From positions 1 to 64,000 of the forward strand of contig NZ_QXXA01000011.1 of NCBI RefSeq assembly GCF_009911265.1: a DNA stretch of 64,000 nucleotides. Direction: 5' to 3'. The position numbers and the translations under genes were made by a program. Below the pieces are notes generated by a model. The model was not told the DNA's origin. It searched no databases and was given only the letters and a program-made list of their open reading frames with translations. Of this stretch, positions 26,338 through 35,593 are shown piece by piece (the stretch's first letter is position 1; the number at the start of each line of letters is the position of its first letter). Source of the stretch: Senegalia massiliensis (GTDB lineage Bacteria; Bacillota; Clostridia; Tissierellales; SIT17).

Positions 26338-26369
26338 AAAAACTTCTAGTAGAATAACTAGAAGTTTTT
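26338..26369 (-). terminator. Terminator after the 26394 acetyltransferase gene
   Basis: AAAAACTTCTAGT/ACTAGAAGTTTTT stem with a 6-base loop, followed by T residues on the minus strand, between this gene and pcrA. Confidence 0.75.
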
Positions 26370-26393
26370 ATATCTTTATTCTCTTATAGTATG

Positions 26394-26930
26394 TTATATG
26401 ACTTTCCTTCTCATCTGATAAATATCAAATTTTTCATTTGAGATTTCACCTTCACATGTTCGAAATGTTTTAAACCCTAATCTCTCATATACTTTAATTG
26501 CTCTTTTATTAAATGAAGCTACTCCGAAATGAATATATTTTCCTTTGTAATTGTACTCTTCTATTGCAAAATCAATGCATGATGATATGTAATGTTCTCC
26601 AAGTCCTTTTCCACATAGCTCAGGTTTTAGTCCCCATCCAACCCACATTTCATATGTACTCTTAGGATTGCTTCTCACTACTTTATGTTCAACATATCCT
26701 TCATCTTCCGAATCTTCTTCTCCTTCTTTGAAAAACTCTATCGTAAATTCTCCAACAAGTTCACCTTTTTCATTTAATACTGCAAATTTTCCATGTCCCC
26801 AACTCTCTTCATTTAATAATAGTTCTTCTTCATTAACATAATCATAAATATAGTATTCTTCACCATACTTCCAATTATCTATCATTTCCTTTGCATAGTC
26901 TAAATTCATTGGAACAAAATTAAATTCCAT
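26394..26930 (-). CDS. GNAT-family acetyltransferase
   Basis: The 178-residue protein has the GNAT fold: FAVLNEKGELVGEFTIEFF for the central strands, GWGLKPELCGKGLGEHYISSCI as the acetyl-CoA pyrophosphate loop (Q/RxxGxG-like) and GVASFNKRAIKVYERLGFKTF at the C terminus. The substrate cannot be inferred; RimJ-like N-acetylation of proteins or small amines is typical. It stands alone between terminators. Confidence 0.85.
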   Translation of the reverse strand: MEFNFVPMNLDYAKEMIDNWKYGEEYYIYDYVNEEELLLNEESWGHGKFAVLNEKGELVGEFTIEFFKEGEEDSEDEGYVEHKVVRSNPKSTYEMWVGWGLKPELCGKGLGEHYISSCIDFAIEEYNYKGKYIHFGVASFNKRAIKVYERLGFKTFRTCEGEISNEKFDIYQMRRKVI

Positions 26931-27063
26931 AGTATCAACCCCATTTTTTAATTATTCTTTAGTACAATTCAATAATTATTAAGTTCATTACATTTATTGC
27001 TATTTTATAATATTATATGATTTAAATTATTATATTTACAATTAATATCATAAAGAATCTTTT

Positions 27064-27960
27064 TTAACTTAAATAATATTCATAGCATATTGAAACAGAT
27101 TTTTTTTCAAATCCTTCATTTAAATATAAGGAAATTGCATTTTCATTTTCTGCATTAACAGAAAGCATTCCTTTTTTTATATTTTTACTTTTCCCAAAAC
27201 TTAATGCAGCTTTTAAAAGATTTCTTCCTAATCCACTTCCTTGATATTCTGGAATAACACATAATGATGAAATAAATACATATTCAATATTATCTTCTAC
27301 TTCTTTAGTTGCACGAACCTGTCCTATTGGCGTATTTTCATGATATAGCATTATTATACCACCAGATAAATGACCATAATCTTTTTCCATTTCAGAGTAC
27401 ATTTTTGGCGTTTTGGGAGTATCACAACCTGCAATTTTATCAAACCCTAAGTTTCTTACTTTACACCAATCTGCTTCATCCCTACCAGCTTGAAACTCTC
27501 TTAATTCATAACCTATAGGAAAAATTACTTGTACGTCTTCTAAACTATGATTAATAAGTGTATAAGAATATCTTTTTAGACTAAAATTTAATACTTTTAA
27601 TAATTCAGTCATTTTCTTATTTTCACTATCTATAAAAAGAAATACCTTGTGAAGTCCTTTTGTATGATTTAATACTAATTCTAACATTTTTTTATATACT
27701 TCTTTATCAAACTTTATTGTATGAAATATTCTAAAACGACCTGATCGTGATCTTCTATAGTATGAATTAATAATGAGAGAAATTGCTCCAATGATATTAT
27801 TATTTTTATCTAACAAAATATATGTTGGATTTTCTTCATTAGGTTCAAAACTCATCAACTCTTGATCATCTAAAAAAGTACTATCAAATTCATGCCTATA
27901 ATTAATACAATAATTAATAAATTCTGTTTTTCTTTCAGAAGTTAATTTTACTATATTCAT
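27064..27960 (-). CDS. Two-domain GNAT-family acetyltransferase
   Basis: The 298-residue protein has two GNAT-like halves. The first (about 1-130) is degenerate and lacks a clear acetyl-CoA loop. The second (about 150-298) has YVFISSLCVIPEYQGSGLGRNLLKAAL and SVNAENENAISLYLNEGFEKKS, a complete binding loop. The layout resembles mycothiol synthase-like tandem GNAT proteins but the substrate is unknown. It follows the ABC exporter pair on the same strand at a 62-base gap with no clear terminator, so it may belong to that unit. Confidence 0.8.
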   Translation of the reverse strand: MNIVKLTSERKTEFINYCINYRHEFDSTFLDDQELMSFEPNEENPTYILLDKNNNIIGAISLIINSYYRRSRSGRFRIFHTIKFDKEVYKKMLELVLNHTKGLHKVFLFIDSENKKMTELLKVLNFSLKRYSYTLINHSLEDVQVIFPIGYELREFQAGRDEADWCKVRNLGFDKIAGCDTPKTPKMYSEMEKDYGHLSGGIIMLYHENTPIGQVRATKEVEDNIEYVFISSLCVIPEYQGSGLGRNLLKAALSFGKSKNIKKGMLSVNAENENAISLYLNEGFEKKSVSICYEYYLS

Positions 27961-28021
27961 AACATCTTCCTTTTATTATCTTTAATTTTAATAAGTCCAT
28001 CTAGTTTACTAACTTTATATT

Positions 28022-29836
28022 TTAGCACGTTTGTGAATACCACTTACTTTGAGCACTGTACATTCTTGTATATTTCCCATCCATGTCCATTAACTCATCA
28101 TGACTTCCTATTTCAGCAATTTGTCCATTATCCATAACAATTATTCTGTCACCAATCTTAGCTGAACCCAATCTATGAGTGACTATTATAGCAGTTTTTT
28201 CCTTAGCCAACTCTGCAAATTTATTATATAAATTTGTTTCCATAGCTGGATCTATAGCTGCTGTTGGTTCATCAAGAACTATCATGTTATGATTTCTATA
28301 AAATCCTCTAGCTATAGCTATTTTTTGCCACTGGCCTCCTGATAGATCTATTCCATTAAATTCACGTGAAATCATTGTATCATAGCCATTTTCAAGCTTT
28401 TCTTCACTAATTTCTAAATCAGCTTTTAAAACAGCTTCATCTAAAAATTTATTTCTAGTTATACTATCTTTATTAGCTATCTTATTTAATGACCCTATTT
28501 CAATATTCTCACCTAAAGTCATCTCATATCTCTGGTATTTTTGAAATACAGCTGAAACATTTATATATATTGATTTAGTTGAAATCTCTGATGTATCTTT
28601 TCCTCCAATTGTTACTTTCCCTTTTATAGGTGTGTATAACCCCATTATAAGTTTAACAAAAGTTGTTTTCCCTGCTCCATTTTCTCCTACTATAGCTATA
28701 GTTTCTCCTGATTTAATATTTAAGTTAATATTAGTTAGAGAAGGTTTTTTTGCTCCTGGATAAGAAAAGCTTACATTGTTTAATGCTATATCAGGCTTTT
28801 CATCAATATTATAATCTTTTCCATCTCTTTCAGGCATATCTAAAAATCTTATAAGATTTTTTATAGTTCCAAGATTATTTGAAATTTCACCTATGCGTAT
28901 ACATACTATTTGCTCCATTACATTAAACATAAAACCTAATGAACCAAATACTGCTCCAAAAGCCCCTGGAGATATCTCTCCATTTAAAAGGGATATGAAA
29001 AGTAAATATAACACTCCAATATACCCTAAAACAGTTAATAATCTCATAAATAGTTCTATAATACCTATTTTCTTTTCTGCTTTCCATATTTCTTTGTTAA
29101 GTAAATTTAGTGAACAAGTATATAACTCTTTAAAGTAATGAAATGCCCCTAATATTCTTGTTTCTTTGAAATATTGTTTATCTACTATGCACTTTTCATA
29201 GTATTCATATTCTCTTCTTATAGGACCTGATTCATCAGCTAAATCTGTAAAAATTTTCACCCTAATAAATTGAGTTATAAATGTAGGTATAAATATAATA
29301 ATAAGCGATACCATAAGAATCGGCTTTAAATTATAAAGATAAATTCCCATAAATATAAAATATGGTACATAAAGACTTATCAAACTTGTTAATGTAGATA
29401 CTAGTTCTGCACTACCACTAATTCCTTCTTTTGCTCTTCTTATATCATCTAAATATTCTGGATTTTCAAATGATATAATATCTACTTTACCTGCTTTCTC
29501 ATTTACTTTCTGCTCTATATATCCGATTATTATATTTTCATTATCAATAATCATAAAATTATCAGCTCCATTTAATATTTGAATCATAATAAATGTTAAA
29601 GCTAAGGTAATTGCTATTAATATCACTTCTCCAAAAACATTATCATTTAATATTAAAAGTGGTACAGAATCAAAAAGCTTCTGAGTCATTAATGTTCTGA
29701 AACCATGAGAGATACCATGTAAAATGGCTACTAAGTTTCCTAAAATAAAATAAAGAGGACTTGCAGCAAAAGCCATAGGGAATATTCTAAATATTATCTT
29801 CATAATAGAAATATTATTCTTGTTATTATTTATCAT
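28022..29836 (-). CDS. ABC exporter subunit (fused membrane and ATPase), second of pair
   Basis: From ATG 29836 the protein has 604 residues: about six membrane helices (20-320) and an ATPase with Walker A GENGAGKTTFVKL, signature LSGGQWQKIAIARGF and Walker B MIVLDEPTAAID. The ATG overlaps the upstream stop (ATGA), showing a co-translated heterodimer with 29833-31632. Such pairs export peptides, lipids or drugs; no substrate peptide or modification gene is next to it. Annotation as lantibiotic or multidrug export would be a guess. Confidence 0.88.
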   Translation of the reverse strand: MINNNKNNISIMKIIFRIFPMAFAASPLYFILGNLVAILHGISHGFRTLMTQKLFDSVPLLILNDNVFGEVILIAITLALTFIMIQILNGADNFMIIDNENIIIGYIEQKVNEKAGKVDIISFENPEYLDDIRRAKEGISGSAELVSTLTSLISLYVPYFIFMGIYLYNLKPILMVSLIIIFIPTFITQFIRVKIFTDLADESGPIRREYEYYEKCIVDKQYFKETRILGAFHYFKELYTCSLNLLNKEIWKAEKKIGIIELFMRLLTVLGYIGVLYLLFISLLNGEISPGAFGAVFGSLGFMFNVMEQIVCIRIGEISNNLGTIKNLIRFLDMPERDGKDYNIDEKPDIALNNVSFSYPGAKKPSLTNINLNIKSGETIAIVGENGAGKTTFVKLIMGLYTPIKGKVTIGGKDTSEISTKSIYINVSAVFQKYQRYEMTLGENIEIGSLNKIANKDSITRNKFLDEAVLKADLEISEEKLENGYDTMISREFNGIDLSGGQWQKIAIARGFYRNHNMIVLDEPTAAIDPAMETNLYNKFAELAKEKTAIIVTHRLGSAKIGDRIIVMDNGQIAEIGSHDELMDMDGKYTRMYSAQSKWYSQTC

Positions 29837-31632
29837 AAATACCAACTCCTTTGACTTTCATACATGTCTGAATAAATCCCTCTTAACTTCATAAGTTCCT
29901 CATGAGACCCTTTCTCTATTATAGTTCCGTTACCTATTACAAATATTTCACTAGCAAGCTTAGTTGATCCTAATCTATGGCTTATGAAAATTGTAGTTCC
30001 ACCCTTACTTATCTCCTCAAAATGTTCATAGATATTACTCTCACTTATAGGATCAAGAGATGCTGTTGGTTCATCTAATATTCTAATTGGTGCATTATTA
30101 TTAATAGCTCTTGCCATTCCTATTCTTTGCCATTGTCCTCCTGATAAGTCAACTCCATTTTCTTTAATTTTGCCAAGCTGCGTTTCTATTCCATTTCTTA
30201 GCTTTTCTGCTACATCATACAAACCCATAATTCTCATAGAAGATTTAACTTTATCTTTCATATTATTATTTTCTATGTTATTAATATCTCCTAATGCAAT
30301 ATTATCTCTAAATGAAATAAAATACTTAGCAAAATCCTGATAAACCACTGAGCAGAATGACTTTAACTCACTTTGTTTATATTCTCTAATATCTTTACCA
30401 TTTATAAAAATTTGTCCTTCAAAGTTATCATATAATCCAGTTATAAGTTTAGTTATCGTAGTTTTTCCTGCTCCATTAACACCTACAAAAGAATAATGGC
30501 CACCTTTCTTTATAACAAATGATAGATTTTTTAATATATAATTATTTGTTTTTGGATATTTAAAAGATACATCTTTAAACTCTAAGCAATCAAAATCTAT
30601 ATTTTCCTTTGAAGGCTTATCTATTGCACCTTCTGTTTCATCTAAACTGTAAAATTCATTAAAATCTACAACATATTCTTTGTTTTTAGCCAGTTCTTCA
30701 ATATAATATGTAAACTGCCAAGACATTAATTGAATAAGTTCAAAAACACCATTTGCAATAGATATAAATAACCCTATACTTAATGATTCCATTTGTACTG
30801 GCTTTAATAGAATTATAATTATAATTATAGAAATTATTGCTGTAATTATCCCCCTAATTCGTGTTCTTGTAACATTTTTCAGGACTGTTTTATACTCAAT
30901 CTTTCTTGCAATTTCATATTGCTCTTTCCATTTTTCATTAATCCCTTTACTATAACCAAATAGAGTTCTTTCCTCTGCACTTTCCCTTCCTGTTAAAACC
31001 TTTCCTAAATATTCAAACCTTCTTCTATATTTAGATATCTCTCTATCTGCTTCATAACTATCTGTTCCATTTTTTAATGCTACTTTAAATAATGGGAAAG
31101 ATATTAAAAGAATTATTATTGCTGCCCACCAAGCATGAATAAAAATAACAAATAATAACCCAATAATTCTAATGAACATAGCTACCATAGATAAAAACTC
31201 ATTATATGCATCCTTAAATCTAATTTCTGGATCCTTAGAAACTCTCGAAATCAAGTCCCATGTACAGTTATTTTCTACATGACTATATTTTAGCTTTGCT
31301 CTCTTTTCTGTAATACTAACTCTTAATTTTTCCCTTAATTCCATCTCCAACTTTACCTCTATAAATTTTACAAGTTTTTGAGACATTAAGGAATAAACTA
31401 AAAGCAACATAACTAATCCTAAAGGTATAAATATATCATTAAAATTCTTGTTTTTATCCACTATAGCTATAGCAGTGTCTAAAAATTTAGCCGTTGCTAA
31501 TATCTGAAGAGTTGGAACTATTCCTTCTAAAATCTTTTGAATTGCTATTATAACTGCATATTTCCTAGCATAAATTAATGGAGTTTTTAGTATACCTATT
31601 TTTTTATGTCTAACATTAGTACTTGTATTCAT
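29833..31632 (-). CDS. ABC exporter subunit (fused membrane and ATPase), first of pair
   Basis: The 599-residue half-transporter has membrane helices in residues 20-320 and an ATPase with Walker A GVNGAGKTTITKL, signature LSGGQWQRIGMARAI and Walker B IRILDEPTASLD. Both subunits carry GGQWQ rather than the common GGQ(K/R)Q, marking them as close relatives. The leader carries an orphan AAGGAGGTGA 57 bases upstream. Substrate unknown. Confidence 0.88.
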   Translation of the reverse strand: MNTSTNVRHKKIGILKTPLIYARKYAVIIAIQKILEGIVPTLQILATAKFLDTAIAIVDKNKNFNDIFIPLGLVMLLLVYSLMSQKLVKFIEVKLEMELREKLRVSITEKRAKLKYSHVENNCTWDLISRVSKDPEIRFKDAYNEFLSMVAMFIRIIGLLFVIFIHAWWAAIIILLISFPLFKVALKNGTDSYEADREISKYRRRFEYLGKVLTGRESAEERTLFGYSKGINEKWKEQYEIARKIEYKTVLKNVTRTRIRGIITAIISIIIIIILLKPVQMESLSIGLFISIANGVFELIQLMSWQFTYYIEELAKNKEYVVDFNEFYSLDETEGAIDKPSKENIDFDCLEFKDVSFKYPKTNNYILKNLSFVIKKGGHYSFVGVNGAGKTTITKLITGLYDNFEGQIFINGKDIREYKQSELKSFCSVVYQDFAKYFISFRDNIALGDINNIENNNMKDKVKSSMRIMGLYDVAEKLRNGIETQLGKIKENGVDLSGGQWQRIGMARAINNNAPIRILDEPTASLDPISESNIYEHFEEISKGGTTIFISHRLGSTKLASEIFVIGNGTIIEKGSHEELMKLRGIYSDMYESQRSWYL

Positions 31633-31688
31633 GATCTTCTCCCTTATATTTTAGTTTTATGTCATAAAATTTTGAGTTTGATTTTAAC

Positions 31689-31698
31689 TCACCTCCTT
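31689..31698 (-). promoter_or_regulatory. Orphan perfect Shine-Dalgarno motif in the exporter leader
   Basis: AAGGAGGTGA on the minus strand fully complements the anti-Shine-Dalgarno end of 16S rRNA. It lies 57 bases upstream of the exporter ATG, which has its own GGGAGAAG site. The only frame it could serve is GTG-AGT-TAA. Confidence 0.5.
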
Positions 31699-31838
31699 AA
31701 AAAAATTATTTTATACCTTTTAGACTATTCTTAATATTCCTTATAAATAACATTCTACTTTTCATTACAATATCCTTTATTTATTCCAATATTTTTAAAA
31801 AATAACATTTAAGATCTTCTCCTCATGTCTAAAATAAA

Positions 31839-31871
31839 AAAGAGACTTAGAAAATTCCCAAAGTCTCTTCA
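31839..31871 (-). terminator. Terminator after the 37-residue membrane peptide gene
   Basis: GAAGAGACTT/AAGTCTCTT-type stem with a loop of about 12 bases, then TTTTTATTTT on the minus strand. It separates the small gene from the exporter operon. Confidence 0.75.
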
Positions 31872-31884
31872 TTAATAGTTTCTT

Positions 31885-31998
31885 CTATTCTTTATTTTGA
31901 TTAAATTCTTGTAATGCTTTTTTAGTACCTTCTTTTGCTGCTTCTAAGACTATAAGATAAATAATTGGTATAAATATTAATGCTAAAAAAAATATCAA
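31885..31998 (-). CDS. Small membrane peptide, 37 residues, TTG start
   Basis: A TTG (31998) seven bases after GGGGGAAG opens a 37-codon frame. Residues 2-18 form one hydrophobic segment (IFFLALIFIPIIYLIVL) and residues 19-37 an amphipathic charged tail (EAAKEGTKKALQEFNQNKE). It has its own terminator. The strong ribosome binding site plus the hydrophobic-charged layout make it a likely real small membrane protein. It lies between a membrane-anchored hypothetical gene and the exporter; function unknown. Confidence 0.5.
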   Translation of the reverse strand: MIFFLALIFIPIIYLIVLEAAKEGTKKALQEFNQNKE

Positions 31999-32035
31999 TT
32001 TAGATCTTCCCCCTTAGTGATTCTTAAAATCATAT

Positions 32036-32569
32036 TCAATATTCTTCTATCTCCATGCTATCATATATTAATTTTATTAAATCCATGTCTATCTTGCCAC
32101 CTACAACTTTATATGCTTTATATTCATTATTTGGATATATTTTAGTTAGATTTTTTTCTTCATATTTCTTCTCAATTATGTATCCTAAATTTATCATAAT
32201 ATACTTTTCATTATATATTTTTATCCCTAAACTACCAGAATCCTCAGTAAATAACCATATTGTCTTTATATCCCCTCTTAAAGAATACCATTTATCTCTA
32301 CTTATTCTTTTATACTCTAATGTTTTAAAGTGGTTTAATAACTTATTAAATTTTTCTTTATCAGTACTTCGAGCACTTTCATAATGATTAATATACATTG
32401 ACATATGGTCAAATTCAGTATCATCATAATACTTAAGTGCAATTTCATCAAAATTTTGTGATTTAAAATATTCAGTAAATCCATCAAATCCATCGTAATT
32501 TAAAAAAATATAAAACACAGCAAAAATTAAAAATGAAATTATAGGAACAATTATTCTACTTTTATTCAT
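32036..32569 (-). CDS. Hypothetical protein with N-terminal membrane anchor
   Basis: The 177-residue protein has one membrane segment (residues 5-23, IIVPIISFLIFAVFYIFLN) and an outer part of mixed charge with several Tyr and Lys residues. No lipobox, catalytic motif or known domain is visible. The ATG follows GGGGGTATG. It lies 37 bases upstream of the 37-residue peptide gene on the same strand, possibly one transcript ending at 31839. Confidence 0.65.
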   Translation of the reverse strand: MNKSRIIVPIISFLIFAVFYIFLNYDGFDGFTEYFKSQNFDEIALKYYDDTEFDHMSMYINHYESARSTDKEKFNKLLNHFKTLEYKRISRDKWYSLRGDIKTIWLFTEDSGSLGIKIYNEKYIMINLGYIIEKKYEEKNLTKIYPNNEYKAYKVVGGKIDMDLIKLIYDSMEIEEY

Positions 32570-32834
32570 CCCATACCCCCTAATAAATCACCACTTTTTA
32601 CTTTTCATTACTAAAGTAAGTATTGATAAAATTTAAATTCTTTAAAAGCTCTTACCATTTTAAATCTATCAAAAAAAGTAAATTCTTCTAATTTTTAATT
32701 TTCTTTAATTATATCATAAGGATATTTAACTTTCATTATTATAGATTCAAATATTAAATATTCTCATAATACAAATATTTCTTTTTTCTTCTTAATACTT
32801 ATTAAATATAACTTAAAAAGGAGAGATGAATGAT

Positions 32835-34265
32835 ATGAGTCTAATAGTAGTTAGTATTGTATTTATTTATTTATGTATTATGCTTTTTATTGGATGGTAT
32901 GCATCTACCAAAATTGATAGCAATGAAGATTTTATGGTTGCAGGTCGTCGTTTAGGTCCTATAATGATGGCTGGAACTCTTGCTGCAACTGAAATTGGTG
33001 GAGGAAGTTCAATGGGTGTTGTAGAAAAAGCTTATGGAAATTGGGGTATGAGTGCTGTTTGGTATGTACTTACAATGGCTATCACTTTTATTGTACTTGC
33101 TTTTGTAGCACCAAAATTACGGGATGCACTTGTTAAGACTGTTCCAGAATATTTTAGACGCAGGTATGGCAAAGCTCCAGGAATAGTTACTGCAATTATA
33201 ATGATATTACCTTTAATTGGTCTTACAGCAAGTCAAATAATTGCATCTTCTGTTATTCTTTCAGTTATGATTGGTATTAAATATAGCCTAGCAGTAGTTA
33301 TAGTTTCAGTAGTTGTTACTACATATTCAGTTTTAGGTGGTCTTTGGAGTGTTACTCTTACAGATTTTGTCCAAATGTTTCTAATTGTAATAGGCATGAT
33401 ATTAGTTGTACCATTTGCATTAGATGCTGCAGGTGGATGGGGTAATGTTACAGAAATAGTACCTGCTGCAAAACTATCATATACAGAAGGAATAGGTTTT
33501 AAAACTATAATATCACTTATAGTGATGTATACTGCTTCATTTGCTGTTGGTCAAGAAGCTGTCCAAAGGTATTATGCAGCAAAAGATGGGAAATCTGCTG
33601 TAAAAGGTTCTTTTATTGCAGCTGGAGTTTATGTAGTTTTTGCATTCATCCCTGCAATACTTGGAGTTATAACATACTCAATGGTTCAAACTGGTGCTCT
33701 TGATGCTACTCAAATTATGACAAATGGTGCAAGATATGCACTTCCAACTCTTGCAATTCAAACTATGCCACCTATTTTAGTTGGCCTTTTATTTGCAGGG
33801 CTTATATCTGCAACAATGAGTAGTGCAGATTCAGACCTTTTAGGAGCAGGTTCAATATTTGCAAATGATATTTATAAAGTTTATTTAAATAAAAATGCTT
33901 CAGATAAGAGAGTATTGAGAGTAACTCAATTTACTATGATTCTAGTTGGAATATTAGGTATGATTGTAGCACTTGCAAATACTCAGAGTATTATAGCACT
34001 TTTAATGTTCTCATTTACTCTAAGAGCAGGAGGCTCCTTCTTACCTTATGTAGTAGGTCACTACTGGAGAAAAGCAAGTGTTGCTGGCGCATTATCTTCT
34101 GTTATAATAGGAAGTATTTCAGTGCTTTTAGTTGAAAAAAATATAATGTCATTTTTTGACCTAGATCCTATATTCCCTGGATTAATTTCTAGTGCTATCG
34201 TGTTTATATTATTCAGTAATATATGGCCTAATAAAAGAGATACAACAAAACTGATTCATGAATAA
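32835..34265 (+). CDS. Sodium:solute symporter family transporter
   Basis: About 476 residues with 12-13 membrane segments. N-terminal YASTKIDSNEDFMVAGRRLG and TLAATEIGGGSSMG match the SSS family, as do PEYFRRRYGK and the later AGLISATMSSADSDLLGAGS, which holds the sodium-site serines. The substrate is not readable; pantothenate, proline, sugars and short carboxylates are all handled by relatives. The start is taken as ATG 32835 because the ATG at 32826 directly abuts GGAGAG. It is a monocistronic unit ended by a palindromic terminator. Confidence 0.88.
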   Translation: MSLIVVSIVFIYLCIMLFIGWYASTKIDSNEDFMVAGRRLGPIMMAGTLAATEIGGGSSMGVVEKAYGNWGMSAVWYVLTMAITFIVLAFVAPKLRDALVKTVPEYFRRRYGKAPGIVTAIIMILPLIGLTASQIIASSVILSVMIGIKYSLAVVIVSVVVTTYSVLGGLWSVTLTDFVQMFLIVIGMILVVPFALDAAGGWGNVTEIVPAAKLSYTEGIGFKTIISLIVMYTASFAVGQEAVQRYYAAKDGKSAVKGSFIAAGVYVVFAFIPAILGVITYSMVQTGALDATQIMTNGARYALPTLAIQTMPPILVGLLFAGLISATMSSADSDLLGAGSIFANDIYKVYLNKNASDKRVLRVTQFTMILVGILGMIVALANTQSIIALLMFSFTLRAGGSFLPYVVGHYWRKASVAGALSSVIIGSISVLLVEKNIMSFFDLDPIFPGLISSAIVFILFSNIWPNKRDTTKLIHE

Positions 34266-34306
34266 AAAAAGATATGGCTCGTTAATTAACGAGCCATATC
34301 TTTTTT
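34265..34306. terminator. Perfect palindromic terminator
   Basis: A 42-base perfect palindrome with a GATATGGCTCG stem flanked by A- and T-runs, directly after the symporter stop. It is usable in both directions. Confidence 0.85.
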
Positions 34307-34307
34307 A

Positions 34308-34379
34308 TTACCATCTATTATGCATACCATTTCTATATCCATCATCATCTCCATGCATATAATTATGCATTTCTATCAT
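34308..34379 (-). CDS. Possible 23-residue Met/His-rich peptide
   Basis: A short frame reads MIEMHNYMHGDDDGYRNGMHNRW, rich in Met and His like copper-handling peptides, and ends in a double stop. The upstream AGAGAAGAG is only a weak ribosome binding site. It lies after the DUF302 terminator in a metal-related cluster. It could equally be the remnant of a longer gene. Confidence 0.25.
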   Translation of the reverse strand: MIEMHNYMHGDDDGYRNGMHNRW

Positions 34380-34440
34380 CTCTTCTCTTTCTTTAACTAA
34401 ATTATAAAATATAAGTTTGAAGATAATATGAAGACATAAA

Positions 34441-34474
34441 AAAATAGTACAATTCTTAAGAATTGTACTATTTT
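34441..34474 (-). terminator. Terminator after the DUF302 gene
   Basis: Perfect 34-base palindrome AAAATAGTACAATTCTT and its complement, 16 bases beyond the stop. Confidence 0.8.
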
Positions 34475-34490
34475 ACTACTCTTATATTAT

Positions 34491-34877
34491 TTAAATTGAA
34501 GATTCAATTGCATTTTTAAGTGTTTCTTCAACTTTATTTGCAACTTCTTTTAATTCAGGTTCACCGAATAAACCTATTAGACCCTCTGGTCTTGTCATTC
34601 CTATATATGTTTTATTACCTTCAGTTCTTACTATCATTTTACAAGGTAAAACATAGCCTATATGAATATTTTTTTCTAATACTTCTTTTGCTTGTTTTGG
34701 ATTACATACTTCAAGTACTACAAAATCATTATCGAATTCTAACCCTTTTTCTTTAAGCTTATCCTTAAAATTTAATTGCCACAATACTCCAAAGCTATTT
34801 TCTTTTAAATTTTCTTCTAAAGATTTAATCGCTTCATTTAAATTTTTATTTGTACTTTTTTCATAAACTATATTCAT
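34491..34877 (-). CDS. DUF302 domain protein
   Basis: The 128-residue protein has the DUF302 pattern: an N-terminal strand-helix (NLNEAIKSLEENLKENSFGVLW), then FVVLEVCNPKQAKEVLEKN, IGYVLPCKMIVRTEGNKTYIG. The conserved Cys and the alternate strands are typical. No enzymatic role is established for the family. Last gene of the cluster with two SHOCT proteins and a CopB-type ATPase, where DUF302 proteins are often found. Confidence 0.8.
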   Translation of the reverse strand: MNIVYEKSTNKNLNEAIKSLEENLKENSFGVLWQLNFKDKLKEKGLEFDNDFVVLEVCNPKQAKEVLEKNIHIGYVLPCKMIVRTEGNKTYIGMTRPEGLIGLFGEPELKEVANKVEETLKNAIESSI

Positions 34878-34913
34878 TGTTTAGCCTCCTTAAATTAGAA
34901 ATACAATTAGTAT

Positions 34914-35174
34914 TTATTTTAAGTTCTTCAATTTTTCCTTATATTCTTGTTCTGAAATCTCACCAGAAGCATATCTTTCTTTCAATATCTCAATTGCTCT
35001 ACTTGAACCTACATTACTATTATTCCTAGAGCTTTTTATAAACATTCTAGCAATCACCATTACTACTGCTACTATTATCAGTAATTTTACTACATCATAT
35101 AGAATGAACCATTCACTAGCTCTATTACCAAAGTTCATCATATCATTGAAACCATTACCCCAATATCTATGCAT
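34914..35174 (-). CDS. Small SHOCT-domain membrane protein
   Basis: The 86-residue protein has an N-terminal Trp/Asn/Met-rich stretch, one membrane segment (about 27-46, VVKLLIIVAVVMVIARMFI) and a C-terminal SHOCT motif (AIEILKERYASGEISEQEYKEKLKNL). SHOCT is a short oligomerisation motif. It sits 12 bases after a second SHOCT gene and upstream of DUF302. Confidence 0.8.
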   Translation of the reverse strand: MHRYWGNGFNDMMNFGNRASEWFILYDVVKLLIIVAVVMVIARMFIKSSRNNSNVGSSRAIEILKERYASGEISEQEYKEKLKNLK

Positions 35175-35186
35175 TTAATTCACCTC

Positions 35187-35414
35187 TTAGTCTTTTAATA
35201 TTTTTTTCTTTCTATTATATTCTTCATCATCTATTTCTCCTCTAGCATATCTTTCATTTAAAATATCAAGAGAATTACTTTTTTTGCTGAATGTATTTGT
35301 ATTATTGTTATTATTCTCATTAAAATATTTTATTAAAAAATAAACAACTACGGCTACTAAAATTAATCCCAAGATGCCACCTCCTCCAAACATTCCATAT
35401 CCTCCGTGCATCAT
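35187..35414 (-). CDS. Small SHOCT-domain membrane protein
   Basis: The 75-residue protein begins MMHGGYGMFGGGGILG, a Met/His/Gly-rich head seen in copper-associated small proteins, followed by a membrane segment (LILVAVVVYFLIKYF), an Asn run and a C-terminal SHOCT motif (LDILNERYARGEIDDEEYNRKKK). RBS AAGGAGATG. It follows the copB terminator, so it may be transcribed separately from copB. Confidence 0.8.
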   Translation of the reverse strand: MMHGGYGMFGGGGILGLILVAVVVYFLIKYFNENNNNNTNTFSKKSNSLDILNERYARGEIDDEEYNRKKKILKD

Positions 35415-35545
35415 AATATCATCTCCTTTTTCTTTCTAAACCCATTATAATACTTAAATTTGAAGAAAATATGAAGAAATTACTTAAGGTGATTTAAATT
35501 ATTTTTCTTATCATAAATATCAATATACTTATAATTAATAATATA

Positions 35546-35578
35546 TATAGGATGAATCTAAAATAGACTCATCCTATA
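35546..35578 (-). terminator. Terminator after the CopB-type ATPase gene
   Basis: TATAGGATGA/TCATCCTATA stem interrupted by one mismatch, continuing TCTA-TAGA around a 3-base loop, 16 bases past the stop. Confidence 0.7.
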
Positions 35579-35593
35579 AAATTTCAAAAGTAA

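Noticed and set aside
28022-32000. Bacteriocin export system around the ABC exporter pair
   Set aside because: No precursor with a double-glycine leader, no C39 peptidase domain and no modification enzyme were seen; the small peptide at 31885 has its own terminator.
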